Source of the DNA: Pseudoalteromonas distincta
Lineage (GTDB): Bacteria > Pseudomonadota > Gammaproteobacteria > Enterobacterales > Alteromonadaceae
Length of the DNA: 64,000 nt
Direction: 5' to 3'
Assembly (NCBI RefSeq): GCF_000814675.1
Contig: NZ_JWIG01000007.1
Coordinates: 61,972-125,971, forward strand
The translations under genes and the position numbers were made by a program. A model generated the notes under the pieces. That model was not told where the DNA came from. It ran no database searches and saw nothing but the letters and a program-made list of their open reading frames with translations. This document shows, piece by piece, positions 36,726 to 44,841 of the stretch (its first letter is position 1; every line of letters begins with the position of its first letter).

Positions 36726-38528
36726 TTATTGCGCTAGTTTTTCGTCTGCTGTTTTTACAAAGTCAGCGGCAAAGTCCATTACATGGAATAAAAAGCTTTG
36801 CTCGTTTGTGCCTGTTACCAAGTGTGCACCTGGCCCCATTGCATAAACGCCTACGTCTTCACCGGCATGTGTTTCTGAGCCCATTGGTACCAGTGCTTCT
36901 TGATGAAAACCAGGTGTTGTTGTATCAACATCAGTTAAATCAACACGCCCTGTAACAGGTGCAAACGCGTAACCTGCATCGGCATCGGTCTCGCTGCCTA
37001 GGTTTCTAAAACCACCACCATTGGTGTAACCAACCGTTGTATAAGGCATATCGTCGGCAGCTAAGCTTGGCTCAGTAGCGCCTACTGCAACCACTTTACC
37101 TAAAATTGGGTTACCGCGTTTAGGGTAACCGGCAATGGTAAATACATGGCTGTGATCGGCAGTTACAACTATTAATGTTTCTTCTGGGTTGGTGTTTTCC
37201 ATTGCCACTTTAACGGCTTTAGCAAGCTCAATAGTGTCGTTTAACGCGTTATAAGCGTTACCCGCATGATGCGCGTGGTCAATTCGACCCGACTCAACCG
37301 TTAAGAAAAAACCTTGCTCGTTGTTATCAAGTACGTTTATTGCTTTTTCGGTCATTTGTGAAAGCGAAGGCTCGCCTGCTACATCGTTTGCACGGTCAGC
37401 TTCGTACTGCATGTGGGACTCGTTAAATAAGCCAAACACTTTAGTGGCGTCGTCACTTATTGCATCAAAACCGGTTTGATCCATTACGTACGTGCCATTT
37501 GGATATTGCGTTTTCCACTCTGCGGTTAAGTCGCGGTTATCTGTACGATCCCCTTCAACAGCACTTACTGCATCGGCTGAATTAAACGCGGCATCTTTTG
37601 GTAAAAAGTGACGACGACCGCCGCCCATTACTACGTCAATACCGTCTACATCAACACCACTAAAGCGTGCTTCTAGGTTGGCTTCAAAGTTAACTAGTTG
37701 CGATGCAATGTCTTCACACGTTGCAGCACTTTCTGGCATATCGGAGATATCTTCCCAATTACGCTCTGCCGATTTAGCATACGTTGCAGCTGGTGTTGCG
37801 TGAGTAATACGCGCTGTCGAAATAATCCCTGTTGCTTTGCCTGCAATTTCAGCAAGCTCTAACGAGGTAACAAGTTCGTGCCCTTTGCCTGATGCACAAT
37901 TACCACGTTCAACCGCTTCATCAATACCAATAACGCCTGCGTCGGTTTTAACACCCGATGCCATTGCGGTCATAGTTCCTGCCGAATCTGGCGTTTGCGC
38001 ATCTACGTTGTATGTTTTTACAAAGCCCGAAAAAGGCATAGTTTCAAAGCTTAACTGGTGATCTTCACCCATTTCGCCCTCTAACTGCCCCGCTAAAATA
38101 CGTGCTGCGGTTATGGTAGAAATACCCATACCATCGCCCACAAATAAAATTACGTTTTTAGCTTTGCCTGATTCAGTAACAATGTTGCTACTGGCTGTTT
38201 GTGCTGCACCTAATTTTGTTTGTGCTTCACTAAACCACGTATTGCTAGTGAGCGAGGCTAACTGCTCGGTAGTTAACGACGTTGCAGGTGCATTACACAC
38301 TAAATTAGTTGAGTTAACTTCGTCGCTATCTAGCACGTCGTTATTATTGGTATCTGCGCCTACTTGCGTCTCTACACCACCATTAATACACTGCTCAGAG
38401 CCCACTGCAATAGCGTTATCTACTGCGATAATATTATTTTCATTTTTGTTATCGTCACTCGAGCAACCTGCTAGCGCGACCATTACTGCCAAAGAAAGTA
38501 CCGTTAATTTGTTCATGTTAGCCGCCAT
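36726..38528 (-). CDS. Alkaline phosphatase, lipoprotein paralogue
   Basis: A 600-residue PhoA-superfamily phosphomonoesterase. The lipobox (VALAGC) makes it a lipoprotein. An acidic, Asn-rich linker (about 25-75) precedes the catalytic domain. Visible are the metal-ligand Asp in FVGDGMGIST, the nucleophile Ser182 in TPDSAGTMTA, and the metal motifs SGRIDHAHH and TADHSHVF. The ATG at 38528 overlaps the stop of the upstream phosphatase (TAATG); an alternative start at 38516 gives a more typical lipoprotein signal. It is closely similar to the upstream gene over the whole catalytic domain, so the pair arose by duplication. Confidence 0.92.
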   Translation of the reverse strand: MAANMNKLTVLSLAVMVALAGCSSDDNKNENNIIAVDNAIAVGSEQCINGGVETQVGADTNNNDVLDSDEVNSTNLVCNAPATSLTTEQLASLTSNTWFSEAQTKLGAAQTASSNIVTESGKAKNVILFVGDGMGISTITAARILAGQLEGEMGEDHQLSFETMPFSGFVKTYNVDAQTPDSAGTMTAMASGVKTDAGVIGIDEAVERGNCASGKGHELVTSLELAEIAGKATGIISTARITHATPAATYAKSAERNWEDISDMPESAATCEDIASQLVNFEANLEARFSGVDVDGIDVVMGGGRRHFLPKDAAFNSADAVSAVEGDRTDNRDLTAEWKTQYPNGTYVMDQTGFDAISDDATKVFGLFNESHMQYEADRANDVAGEPSLSQMTEKAINVLDNNEQGFFLTVESGRIDHAHHAGNAYNALNDTIELAKAVKVAMENTNPEETLIVVTADHSHVFTIAGYPKRGNPILGKVVAVGATEPSLAADDMPYTTVGYTNGGGFRNLGSETDADAGYAFAPVTGRVDLTDVDTTTPGFHQEALVPMGSETHAGEDVGVYAMGPGAHLVTGTNEQSFLFHVMDFAADFVKTADEKLAQ

Positions 38529-40117
38529 TATTGCTGAGTTAGTTCAAGAGCTTGATTAATTAAATGAAATACAACGTTTTGTTCAATTACGCCCTGTGCT
38601 AGCTGAGCACCAGGACCTTTAGCATGTAAAGATATGTCTTCACCTGCGTGTGTTTCTGAACCCATTGGTACGGTTGCTTCTTGGTGAAAACCTGGGGTTG
38701 TTGTATCAACGCCATTTAGCTCAACACGCCCTGCTACAGCAGCACTTGTGTAGCTTGCATCAGCATCAGTCTCGTCGCCTAAATTTCTAAAACCTAAGCC
38801 ATTTGCGTAACCGACTGTGGTGTACGGCATATCGTCGGCGGCTAAGCTTGGCGTTGTTTCGCCTACTGCAACTACTTGACCTAAAATTGGATTACCACGC
38901 TTAGGGTAGCCAGCAATAGTAAATACATGGCTGTGATCGGCGGTTACTAAAATCAGGGTTTCTTCTGGGTTGGTGTTATCTACCGCAGCTTGCACGGCTT
39001 TAGCAAACTCAATGGTGTCGTTAAGCGCGTTGTATGCATTACCTGCGTGGTGCGCGTGGTCAATTCGACCCGACTCAACCGTTAAGAAAAATCCGTTATC
39101 GTTTTTACCAAGCACTTCAATTGCTTTAGTGGTCATATCGGTAAGTGAAGGCTCGCCCGCTACATCGTTTGCGCGGTCAGCTTCGTACTGCATGTGCGAT
39201 TCGTTAAATAAACCAAATACTTTAGTGGCGTCGTCTGCTATTGCATCAAAGCCTGTTTGATCCATCACGTACGTAGCATCTGGGTATTGCGTTTGCCACT
39301 CAGTCACTAGGTTGCGCTCGTCAGTACGGTCGCCTTCTATAGCACTTACTGCATCTGTTGAGTTAGCTGTTTCGTCTTTTGGTAAAAAGTGACGACGACC
39401 GCCACCCATTACAAAATCAAGACCGTCTACGTCGGTCCCTACAAATCGTGCTTCTAGGTTTTTTTCAAAGTTAACCAGTTGCGATGCAATGTCTTCACAG
39501 CCACCTGTTACTGCATCTTCTGGCATATCTGATACGTCTTCCCAGTTACGGTCAGCCGATTTAGCATATGTGGCAGCAGGGGTTGCATGAGTAATACGTG
39601 CTGTAGAAATAATACCGGTAGATAGCCCTTTAATTTCAGCCAATTCGGTCGCGGTAATTAGCTCGTTACCTGCCACTGTTGAACACACGCCGCGTTCAAT
39701 ATCTTCGTCTACACCAATAACGCCCACATCGGTTTTTACACCCGAAATAATAGCCGTCATCGTGCCTGCTGAATCAGGAGTTTGGGCATCTACGTTATAC
39801 GTTTTAACTTGTGCAGAGTATGGGAACTCTTCAAAGCTTAAATAACCTTCTTCGCCAGATTGATTATTACGCTGCCCTTGTAAAATGCGCGCGGCGGTAA
39901 GTGTAGAAATACCCATGCCATCGCCAACAAATAAAATGACGTTTTTAGCTTTAGTGGCTTGTGTAGCCTGCGCTTGTGCTGTTTTTGTTGTTAGTTTAGT
40001 TTGCGCAGCGCTATACCAGCTGCTGTCTTTTTGGCTTTGCGGTAGTACATCAGCATGGCTAACTGCGCTAAACGCAAATGTTAGCGCGATTGCCGCAGCG
40101 ACTTTTTTAATTTTCAT
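38528..40117 (-). CDS. Alkaline phosphatase, periplasmic/secreted paralogue
   Basis: A 529-residue PhoA-superfamily enzyme. I start it at 40117 (MKIKKVAAAIALTF...), which gives a clean signal peptide ending SHA; the ORF is open 48 codons further but that stretch does not look coding. Motifs: FVGDGMGIST, nucleophile Ser116 in TPDSAGTMTA, SGRIDHAHH and TADHSHVF. It is the first gene of a two-gene operon, with its stop overlapping the next start by one base. Phosphate control is expected; a candidate Pho box lies upstream. Confidence 0.92.
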   Translation of the reverse strand: MKIKKVAAAIALTFAFSAVSHADVLPQSQKDSSWYSAAQTKLTTKTAQAQATQATKAKNVILFVGDGMGISTLTAARILQGQRNNQSGEEGYLSFEEFPYSAQVKTYNVDAQTPDSAGTMTAIISGVKTDVGVIGVDEDIERGVCSTVAGNELITATELAEIKGLSTGIISTARITHATPAATYAKSADRNWEDVSDMPEDAVTGGCEDIASQLVNFEKNLEARFVGTDVDGLDFVMGGGRRHFLPKDETANSTDAVSAIEGDRTDERNLVTEWQTQYPDATYVMDQTGFDAIADDATKVFGLFNESHMQYEADRANDVAGEPSLTDMTTKAIEVLGKNDNGFFLTVESGRIDHAHHAGNAYNALNDTIEFAKAVQAAVDNTNPEETLILVTADHSHVFTIAGYPKRGNPILGQVVAVGETTPSLAADDMPYTTVGYANGLGFRNLGDETDADASYTSAAVAGRVELNGVDTTTPGFHQEATVPMGSETHAGEDISLHAKGPGAQLAQGVIEQNVVFHLINQALELTQQ

Positions 40118-40221
40118 CCGTAATTCCCATTGTTTAGTGGTTATTTTTTGAAATGTGTAAACACAAAAAAGATCAACCGCTGCACTATAGAAAACAGATG
40201 TGACTGATAAAGGTAATTTTG

Positions 40222-40239
40222 ATGAAAGTAAGGTGACTA
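40222..40239 (-). promoter_or_regulatory. Candidate Pho box upstream of the phosphatase operon
   Basis: On the minus strand TAGTCAC-CTTA-CTTTCAT resembles the PhoB direct repeat CTGTCAT-N4-CTGTCAT (4/7 and 6/7) with the right 11-bp period. A TATAGT element lies about 32 bp downstream, which is further than in classic Pho promoters, so the call is weak. Confidence 0.35.
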
Positions 40240-40264
40240 AACTATTACAAAAATAAGTCACAAA

Positions 40265-40295
40265 AAAAGCGCAACGTGTTAAACGTTGCGCTTTT
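40265..40295 (-). terminator. Terminator of the remnant gene at 40345-40565
   Basis: A perfect 13-bp stem (AAAAGCGCAACGT / ACGTTGCGCTTTT) with a 5-base loop and a T run on the minus strand. No intact gene ends here; it lies directly downstream of a degraded minus-strand ORF. Confidence 0.8.
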
Positions 40296-40344
40296 AAGGG
40301 AAATTATCGAGGGAGTTATTTAAAATCTGGCGAAAATGCTATAT

Positions 40345-40565
40345 CTAACCCAGAACGCCTGTACATGAAACCACTACTACCTCTGCCGGAGAGTTAAATT
40401 CGTCAATTTCAGCTTTAGTGTAAGTGATATCACCGGTACTACGGGTAAATTTAATCGAGTAATTGTATTTATAACACTGAAAAACGAGTGGCAAACCCAG
40501 TGAAAAAACAATCCATCAAGTAATGTGGTTACTCCGCCTGAGATTAAAATGAATAAGGACGATTT
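40345..40565 (-). pseudogene. Frameshifted remnant of a small membrane protein
   Basis: Two minus-strand reading frames without usable start codons overlap. The upstream one (from 40565) reads KSSLFILISGGVTTLLDGLF. The downstream one (40515-40345, 56 codons, ends TAG) contains LGLPLVFQCYKYNYSIKF and a plausible soluble C-terminus (DITYTKAEIDEFNSPAEV). Joined by one frameshift they give a membrane segment followed by a short domain, and a strong terminator lies downstream. The family is not recognised. A real gene in another start context or a sequencing error is possible. Confidence 0.5.
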
Positions 40566-40699
40566 TTAAACATAATATGCAGTTTGCCTCAATAAGAAAT
40601 TACTGCGGTAGCTCACGTTTAATCAAGAAACGCAAATATGCGTAAAAGGCTTCACCTATGATATAACTACAAGTGGATTAAATTTAATGGTAAATAACA

Positions 40700-41449
40700 A
40701 TGAGTAACTCTATGTTTGATCACAAATTAAGTAGCCCAAGCTTGGATTTTCAACCACTCTACTTACAAGTGGCTGATAGTATAAAACAACTCATTGTTAA
40801 ACGGCATTGGTTGCCCGGCGAGGCTTTACCAAGCGAATTTCGCCTTGCTGAAGAATTTAACGTAAGCCAAGGTACTGTTCGTAAAGCGCTTAATTTATTA
40901 ACCGACAATAAAATAGTAACTCGCCGCCAAGGCGTTGGTACGTTTGTATCAGAGCATACCTCGCAAGATGCCTTATTCAGGTTTTTTCCGTTACAAGCCG
41001 ACGGTAAAAGTGACAACTCACCAAAGGCAGAACTGCTATCGGTTGAGCTTTGTGCAGCGCCTGCTGAAGCTATAAAGGCTTTGCAGCTAAATAAAAAAGA
41101 CAAGGTTACTAAGCTTGTTCGCAGACGCATTCTCGATAACGAATTTTGCATGAGCGAAACTATATACCTACCGCAAAGCTACTTTCCTGATATACATAAA
41201 AGTAGTGATATACCGCACACACTATATCATTACTATCAGAGTAAATTTAACCAAACGGTACACAAAACCCAAGACAGTATTAAAGCCGTACTTGCTACAA
41301 TAGATGATGCAAAAATGCTTGCTATAAAAGCAGGCGATCCACTGCTGTTAGTATCGCGCATTACCGAATCAATCGAAGGTAAGCGTATTGAATACCGCCT
41401 AAGTAAATGCCGTAGCGATCACTATCATTACCAAATTGAGCTCGACTAG
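40700..41449 (+). CDS. GntR/HutC family transcriptional regulator
   Basis: A 249-residue repressor-type protein. The N-terminal winged helix (about 15-85) carries the GntR signature WLPGEALPSEFRLAEEFNVS and TVRKALNLL. The C-terminal UTRA ligand-binding domain (about 95-245) includes LVRRRILDNEFCMSETIYLP. HutC-type members respond to sugars phosphates or amino-acid derivatives. No catabolic operon is adjacent, so its target is unknown; the phosphatase operon lies on the other side of the remnant gene. Confidence 0.9.
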   Translation: MSNSMFDHKLSSPSLDFQPLYLQVADSIKQLIVKRHWLPGEALPSEFRLAEEFNVSQGTVRKALNLLTDNKIVTRRQGVGTFVSEHTSQDALFRFFPLQADGKSDNSPKAELLSVELCAAPAEAIKALQLNKKDKVTKLVRRRILDNEFCMSETIYLPQSYFPDIHKSSDIPHTLYHYYQSKFNQTVHKTQDSIKAVLATIDDAKMLAIKAGDPLLLVSRITESIEGKRIEYRLSKCRSDHYHYQIELD

Positions 41450-41659
41450 TTAAACGTACTTAAACTACTAATTAGCAATCTTAGCGCGTAACCATTAAAT
41501 ATTTTTTAAAGGCACCATAATGAATTAGGTGGTGCACTTCCAATTAGAATCTATGAAGCCTTACCTTGATGGCTTTCTGCAGGCTTTCCATCCACTAATC
41601 AGCCGCTTTGCTGTAAACGCAGCATGATTCACTTATTACATAACGCATCTTCGAGATAA
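41450..41659. other. Intergenic stretch with a short unassigned ORF
   Basis: No complete gene is seen. A 32-codon open frame at 41529-41627 contains a peptide that reads plausibly as protein (MKPYLDGFLQAFHPLISRF), which may be another decayed fragment. I could not assign it to a family. Confidence 0.3.
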
Positions 41660-41857
41660 ATTCCTATTGAAATAATTAAGTACCCTACTGGAAGGAGGGG
41701 TCTATTTATTAAGCTTAGAGTAATAATATTGTGTACAAACGGTATGAAAACTAATTTAGGAAAACTAACCGAAGTAGGTATGAAACCCATTATTTTAATT
41801 GTGGCTGAAACACTTTGGATTGCGTTATTAATACTTGGATTTGTAATTTGGAGCTAA
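41660..41857 (+). pseudogene. C-terminal remnant of a YeiH-family (UPF0324) transporter
   Basis: A 65-codon open frame without an upstream gene body ends at TAA 41855-41857. Its last 40 residues (GMKTNLGKLTEVGMKPIILI then a hydrophobic helix ending VIWS) match the closing segment of YeiH-type putative sulfate exporters: G[L/M]xT..., L..xG.KP, then the final membrane helix. Everything N-terminal of this is missing. A short 37-residue protein from the ATG at 41744 is the alternative. Confidence 0.5.
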
Positions 41858-42142
41858 AGAATTACATTATTTAGGGTATATCTCAAAAAAAATTAGTAGG
41901 TAATTAGGTCATGTTTTAACCAATTAAAAGCTGTGTTTTGCCTACTTTAAAACTACGCACAAAAACAGGCTTAACGTATTGATTAAACAAAGCTTACCTT
42001 TATTTTAAAAGTATGAAATGTCATCTTAATCATAACTAGTTAGTTAAAAAAACAACAAACAAATAAAGTACTTACTCTAAAATAAATTTACAATAGGGCT
42101 TGGTATATACTTTAATTTACTGTTATCCTGCCTCGCATCGGG
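41858..42142. other. Intergenic, no gene seen
   Basis: AT-rich sequence between the transporter remnant and the cold-shock array. I see no ORF, RNA gene or clear hairpin in it. Confidence 0.5.
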
Positions 42143-42170
42143 TTGACAGAAAACCCTATTTATTTGTAAG
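42143..42170 (+). promoter_or_regulatory. Candidate promoter and long leader of the first cold-shock gene
   Basis: TTGACA (42143-42148) and TGTAAG (42165-42170) are spaced 16 bp. From there a leader of about 110 bases runs to the ATG at 42284. The leader segment from TATTTGT through AGTAATAATCC is conserved in front of all three cold-shock genes, as expected for a cspA-type 5'UTR with cold-box function. Confidence 0.5.
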
Positions 42171-42283
42171 TACCACGTTGTTTTAGTAATAATCCTTCGC
42201 GTTATCCTCAGTTAAATGTATGTTTTCTTCCTGTTAAATTGCCTAATTTAAGGCGCACTTTTATTAATCCTTAGGATACTATT

Positions 42284-42493
42284 ATGTCTACAACTACAAC
42301 TGGTACAGTTAAATTTTTCAACGAAGCAAAAGGTTTTGGTTTCATCGAGCAAGAATCTGGTCCTGATGTTTTCGCACATTTCAGCGCAATCTCTGGCGAC
42401 GGTTTCAAAACTTTAGCTGAAGGCCAACGTGTACAGTTTACTGTTACTCAAGGTCAAAAAGGCCCGCAAGCTGAAAACATCGTTAGCATCTAA
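42284..42493 (+). CDS. Cold-shock protein (CspA family), copy 1
   Basis: A 69-residue single cold-shock domain, an RNA chaperone that melts RNA structure at low temperature. RNP1 (KGFGFI, about 21-26) and RNP2 (VFAHF, about 34-38) are intact. This copy differs from copies 2 and 3 at Ser/Asn3, Thr/Ser8, Phe/Trp11 (VKFFNE instead of VKWFNE) and Pro/Ala32. It has the longest unique upstream region and is followed by a GGGTTA/TAACCC terminator hairpin. Confidence 0.95.
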   Translation: MSTTTTGTVKFFNEAKGFGFIEQESGPDVFAHFSAISGDGFKTLAEGQRVQFTVTQGQKGPQAENIVSI

Positions 42494-42507
42494 TTGCTAC
42501 ACAATAT

Positions 42508-42530
42508 AATGGGTTAGCAATAACCCATTT
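42508..42530 (+). terminator. Terminator of cold-shock copy 1
   Basis: A 9-bp stem (AATGGGTTA / TAACCCATT) with GCAA loop and short T run. The same hairpin recurs 397 bp later. Confidence 0.75.
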
Positions 42531-42680
42531 TGAATACTAGTTTGAAAGAAGTTTTGTTTTATTTGTTAGTACCGAGTTGTTTTAGTAATAATCCTGCACG
42601 ATATCCTCAAGTTAACTATTTTTTCCGGCTCAATCGCCTCTTTTCAGGCACACTTATATTAATTTTTTAGGATACATATT

Positions 42681-42890
42681 ATGTCTAATACAACTACTGG
42701 TTCAGTAAAATGGTTTAACGAAGCAAAAGGTTTTGGTTTTATCGAGCAAGAATCTGGCGCAGACGTGTTCGCACATTTCAGCGCGATCTCTGGCGACGGT
42801 TTCAAAACTTTAGCTGAAGGCCAACGTGTACAGTTTACTGTTACTCAAGGTCAAAAAGGCCCACAAGCCGAGAACATTGTTAGCATCTAA
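42681..42890 (+). CDS. Cold-shock protein (CspA family), copy 2
   Basis: A 69-residue cold-shock domain protein with RNP1 KGFGFI and RNP2 VFAHF. The protein is identical to copy 3 in every residue. It has its own conserved leader (about 110 bases) after a TTGAAA element at 42542 and its own hairpin, so it can be expressed independently. Confidence 0.95.
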   Translation: MSNTTTGSVKWFNEAKGFGFIEQESGADVFAHFSAISGDGFKTLAEGQRVQFTVTQGQKGPQAENIVSI

Positions 42891-42904
42891 TTGCTACACA
42901 ATAT

Positions 42905-42927
42905 AATGGGTTAGCAATAACCCATTT
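42905..42927 (+). terminator. Terminator of cold-shock copy 2
   Basis: The same AATGGGTTA / TAACCCATT hairpin as after copy 1. Confidence 0.75.
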
Positions 42928-43077
42928 TGAATACTAGTTTGAAAGAAGTTTTGTTTTATTTGTTAGTACCGAGTTGTTTTAGTAATAATCCTACGCGATA
43001 TCCTCAAGTTAACTATTTTTTCCGGCTCAATCGCCTCTTTTCAGGCACACTTATATTAATTTTTTAGGATACATATT

Positions 43078-43287
43078 ATGTCTAATACAACTACTGGTTC
43101 AGTAAAATGGTTTAACGAAGCAAAAGGTTTTGGTTTTATCGAGCAAGAATCTGGCGCAGACGTGTTCGCACATTTCAGCGCAATCTCTGGCGACGGTTTT
43201 AAAACTTTAGCTGAAGGCCAACGTGTACAGTTTACTGTTACTCAAGGTCAAAAAGGCCCACAAGCCGAGAACATTGTTAGCATCTAA
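43078..43287 (+). CDS. Cold-shock protein (CspA family), copy 3
   Basis: A 69-residue protein identical to copy 2; the two genes differ only by a few synonymous bases. The downstream hairpin is slightly decayed (ATGGGTTA / TAGCCCAT, one G-T pair). The array ends here; the following 220 bp show no further unit. Confidence 0.95.
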   Translation: MSNTTTGSVKWFNEAKGFGFIEQESGADVFAHFSAISGDGFKTLAEGQRVQFTVTQGQKGPQAENIVSI

Positions 43288-43512
43288 CTGCTACACAATT
43301 TAATGGGTTAGCAATAGCCCATTAATATACTTATCTATATAATTTTTAGTCAAATATCTTCAAAATCCTCCTCTGTAAATATTTTTCAAGCTCAATCTCA
43401 TTTGTATACACAACTCATTAATTAGTACATTTTTAAACACATTTACGACTATCTCTCTTGAGCGAAAGCTTTGTATTGCCTACAATAGCGCATACTTCAT
43501 TCAATATAGAAT

Positions 43513-43767
43513 ATGACCATGAACGACACTACCGCAAAACCTGCTTTACCAGATCGCCTTTCTATTAATCCACGTAGCCCACATCATGTGGAAGAAGTTT
43601 TTGAACACGATATTGGTATCACGTTCAACGGCAAAGAGCGTTTTGATGTTGAAGAGTACTGCATCAGCGAAGGTTGGATAAAGTTTGCATCTCCAAAAGG
43701 CCTTGATCGTCGCGGACAACCACTTTTACTTACAAGAAAAGGCACTGTTGAAGCCTTTTATAAGTAA
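43513..43767 (+). CDS. DUF3297 family small protein
   Basis: An 84-residue soluble protein that matches DUF3297: PDRLSINPRSPHHVEEVFEH, IGITFNGKER and KGTVEAFYK. Function is unknown; the family is common in proteobacteria. Two starts are possible (43513 or 43519, the second giving MNDTTAKP). A strong terminator follows. Confidence 0.85.
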   Translation: MTMNDTTAKPALPDRLSINPRSPHHVEEVFEHDIGITFNGKERFDVEEYCISEGWIKFASPKGLDRRGQPLLLTRKGTVEAFYK

Positions 43768-43783
43768 GCTAATAATACCTACT

Positions 43784-43819
43784 AAAAAAGCGACACCATA
43801 TTGGATAGTCGCTTTTTTT
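43784..43819 (+). terminator. Terminator after the DUF3297 gene
   Basis: An 11-bp stem (AAAAAAGCGAC / GTCGCTTTTTT) with a 13-base loop and T run. Confidence 0.85.
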
Positions 43820-43935
43820 GTGCCCTTTTAATAGGTTGAGCTTTTTTCATGCCCAACCTGATGAAGTTTCATTATGATTTTTTAAAAAATATGTTTGAAT
43901 AGCGCCATAACATTTAGACATATAGAAGTCCATAA

Positions 43936-44841
43936 GTGAAAAAGGTAACAATTTTAGATGGCGGCATGGGACGTGAACTTAAGCGCATTGGCGCACCGTT
44001 CTCACAGCCACTTTGGAGTGCACAAGCACTTATAGAAGCCCCACACTTTGTCGCACGAGCCCATCAAGGCTTTATAGATGCAGGCGCTGAAATAATTACG
44101 GTTAATAGCTACGCCTGTGTGCCGTTTCATTTAGGTGAAGAACGCTACGAAAGCCAAGGCGCGTTACTCGCAGAGCAAGCTGCCCTTATTGCTAATAAAG
44201 CAGCAAATAATGCAAAGCAAAACGTACTGGTTGCAGGATCACTACCCCCTGCATTTGGTTCATACCGTCCCGATTTATTTGAAAGTGAACGTGCTTTTAC
44301 TATTTTAAATACCTTATACAATGCGCAAAATCCCCATGTAGATTTATGGCTTGGCGAAACAATATCGAGTATTGAAGAAGCGCAAGTAATGGCAAGCGTA
44401 CTTAAAGGCTCAACTAAGCCATGTTATTACGCATTTACCCTAAGTGACGAAGTAACTGAGCAGGCAACGCTGCGTTCAGGAGAGCTGGTAACCGATGCCA
44501 TAACCGCACTACTTGAGCAGCAAAACATTGCAGGTATTTTCTTTAATTGCTCTATCCCTGAAGTTATTGAGCAAGCACTGCGTGATACTAACAACGTATT
44601 AATTAAGCAAAATAAAAAAGTATCGTTAGGCGCATTTGCTAACAGCTTTACTCCTATTTCAAGTGCTCACAAAGCAAATGAAGCAGTGCAAGACTACCGT
44701 GATTTATCTCCTGACGAGTACCTGGAATTTGCAAAACAATGGCATAGCCTTGGCGCAAATATTATTGGTGGTTGCTGCGGAATTAATCCAAGCCATATCG
44801 AAGCACTCGTACAATGGAGAAACGCCATTGAAAAACCTTAA
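43936..44841 (+). CDS. mmuM: Homocysteine S-methyltransferase family protein
   Basis: A 301-residue zinc enzyme with a GTG start that transfers a methyl group to homocysteine to give methionine. The barrel begins ILDGGMGRELKRIG. The three zinc cysteines are Cys205 (FFNCSIPE) and Cys280-Cys281 (GGCCGINPSH). The short single-domain form fits MmuM-type enzymes using S-methylmethionine or similar methyl donors, not cobalamin-dependent MetH. Its end overlaps the BCCT transporter start by 14 bp, which suggests the transporter supplies the methyl donor. Confidence 0.9.
   Translation: MKKVTILDGGMGRELKRIGAPFSQPLWSAQALIEAPHFVARAHQGFIDAGAEIITVNSYACVPFHLGEERYESQGALLAEQAALIANKAANNAKQNVLVAGSLPPAFGSYRPDLFESERAFTILNTLYNAQNPHVDLWLGETISSIEEAQVMASVLKGSTKPCYYAFTLSDEVTEQATLRSGELVTDAITALLEQQNIAGIFFNCSIPEVIEQALRDTNNVLIKQNKKVSLGAFANSFTPISSAHKANEAVQDYRDLSPDEYLEFAKQWHSLGANIIGGCCGINPSHIEALVQWRNAIEKP

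Larger units (their letters stand above)
42165..43325 (+). repeat. Three-unit tandem array of cold-shock genes, 397-bp period
   Basis: The three starts (42284, 42681, 43078) are exactly 397 bp apart. Leader, coding region and terminator are all repeated. Units 2 and 3 are nearly identical at the DNA level, including the leader (differences such as CCTGCACG versus CCTACGCG); unit 1 is more diverged in its leader. Each unit ends in an ATGGGTTA hairpin. This points to recent duplication or gene conversion. Confidence 0.9.

Noticed and set aside
40118..40261. 48-codon N-terminal extension of the upstream phosphatase
   Set aside because: The signal peptide begins at 40117; the extension is not like a leader and overlaps the promoter region.
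44636..44827. Upstream extension of the BCCT gene inside the methyltransferase gene
   Set aside because: The extension reads hydrophilic, non-family sequence; the TTG with GGAG at 44828 fits the family's N-terminus.
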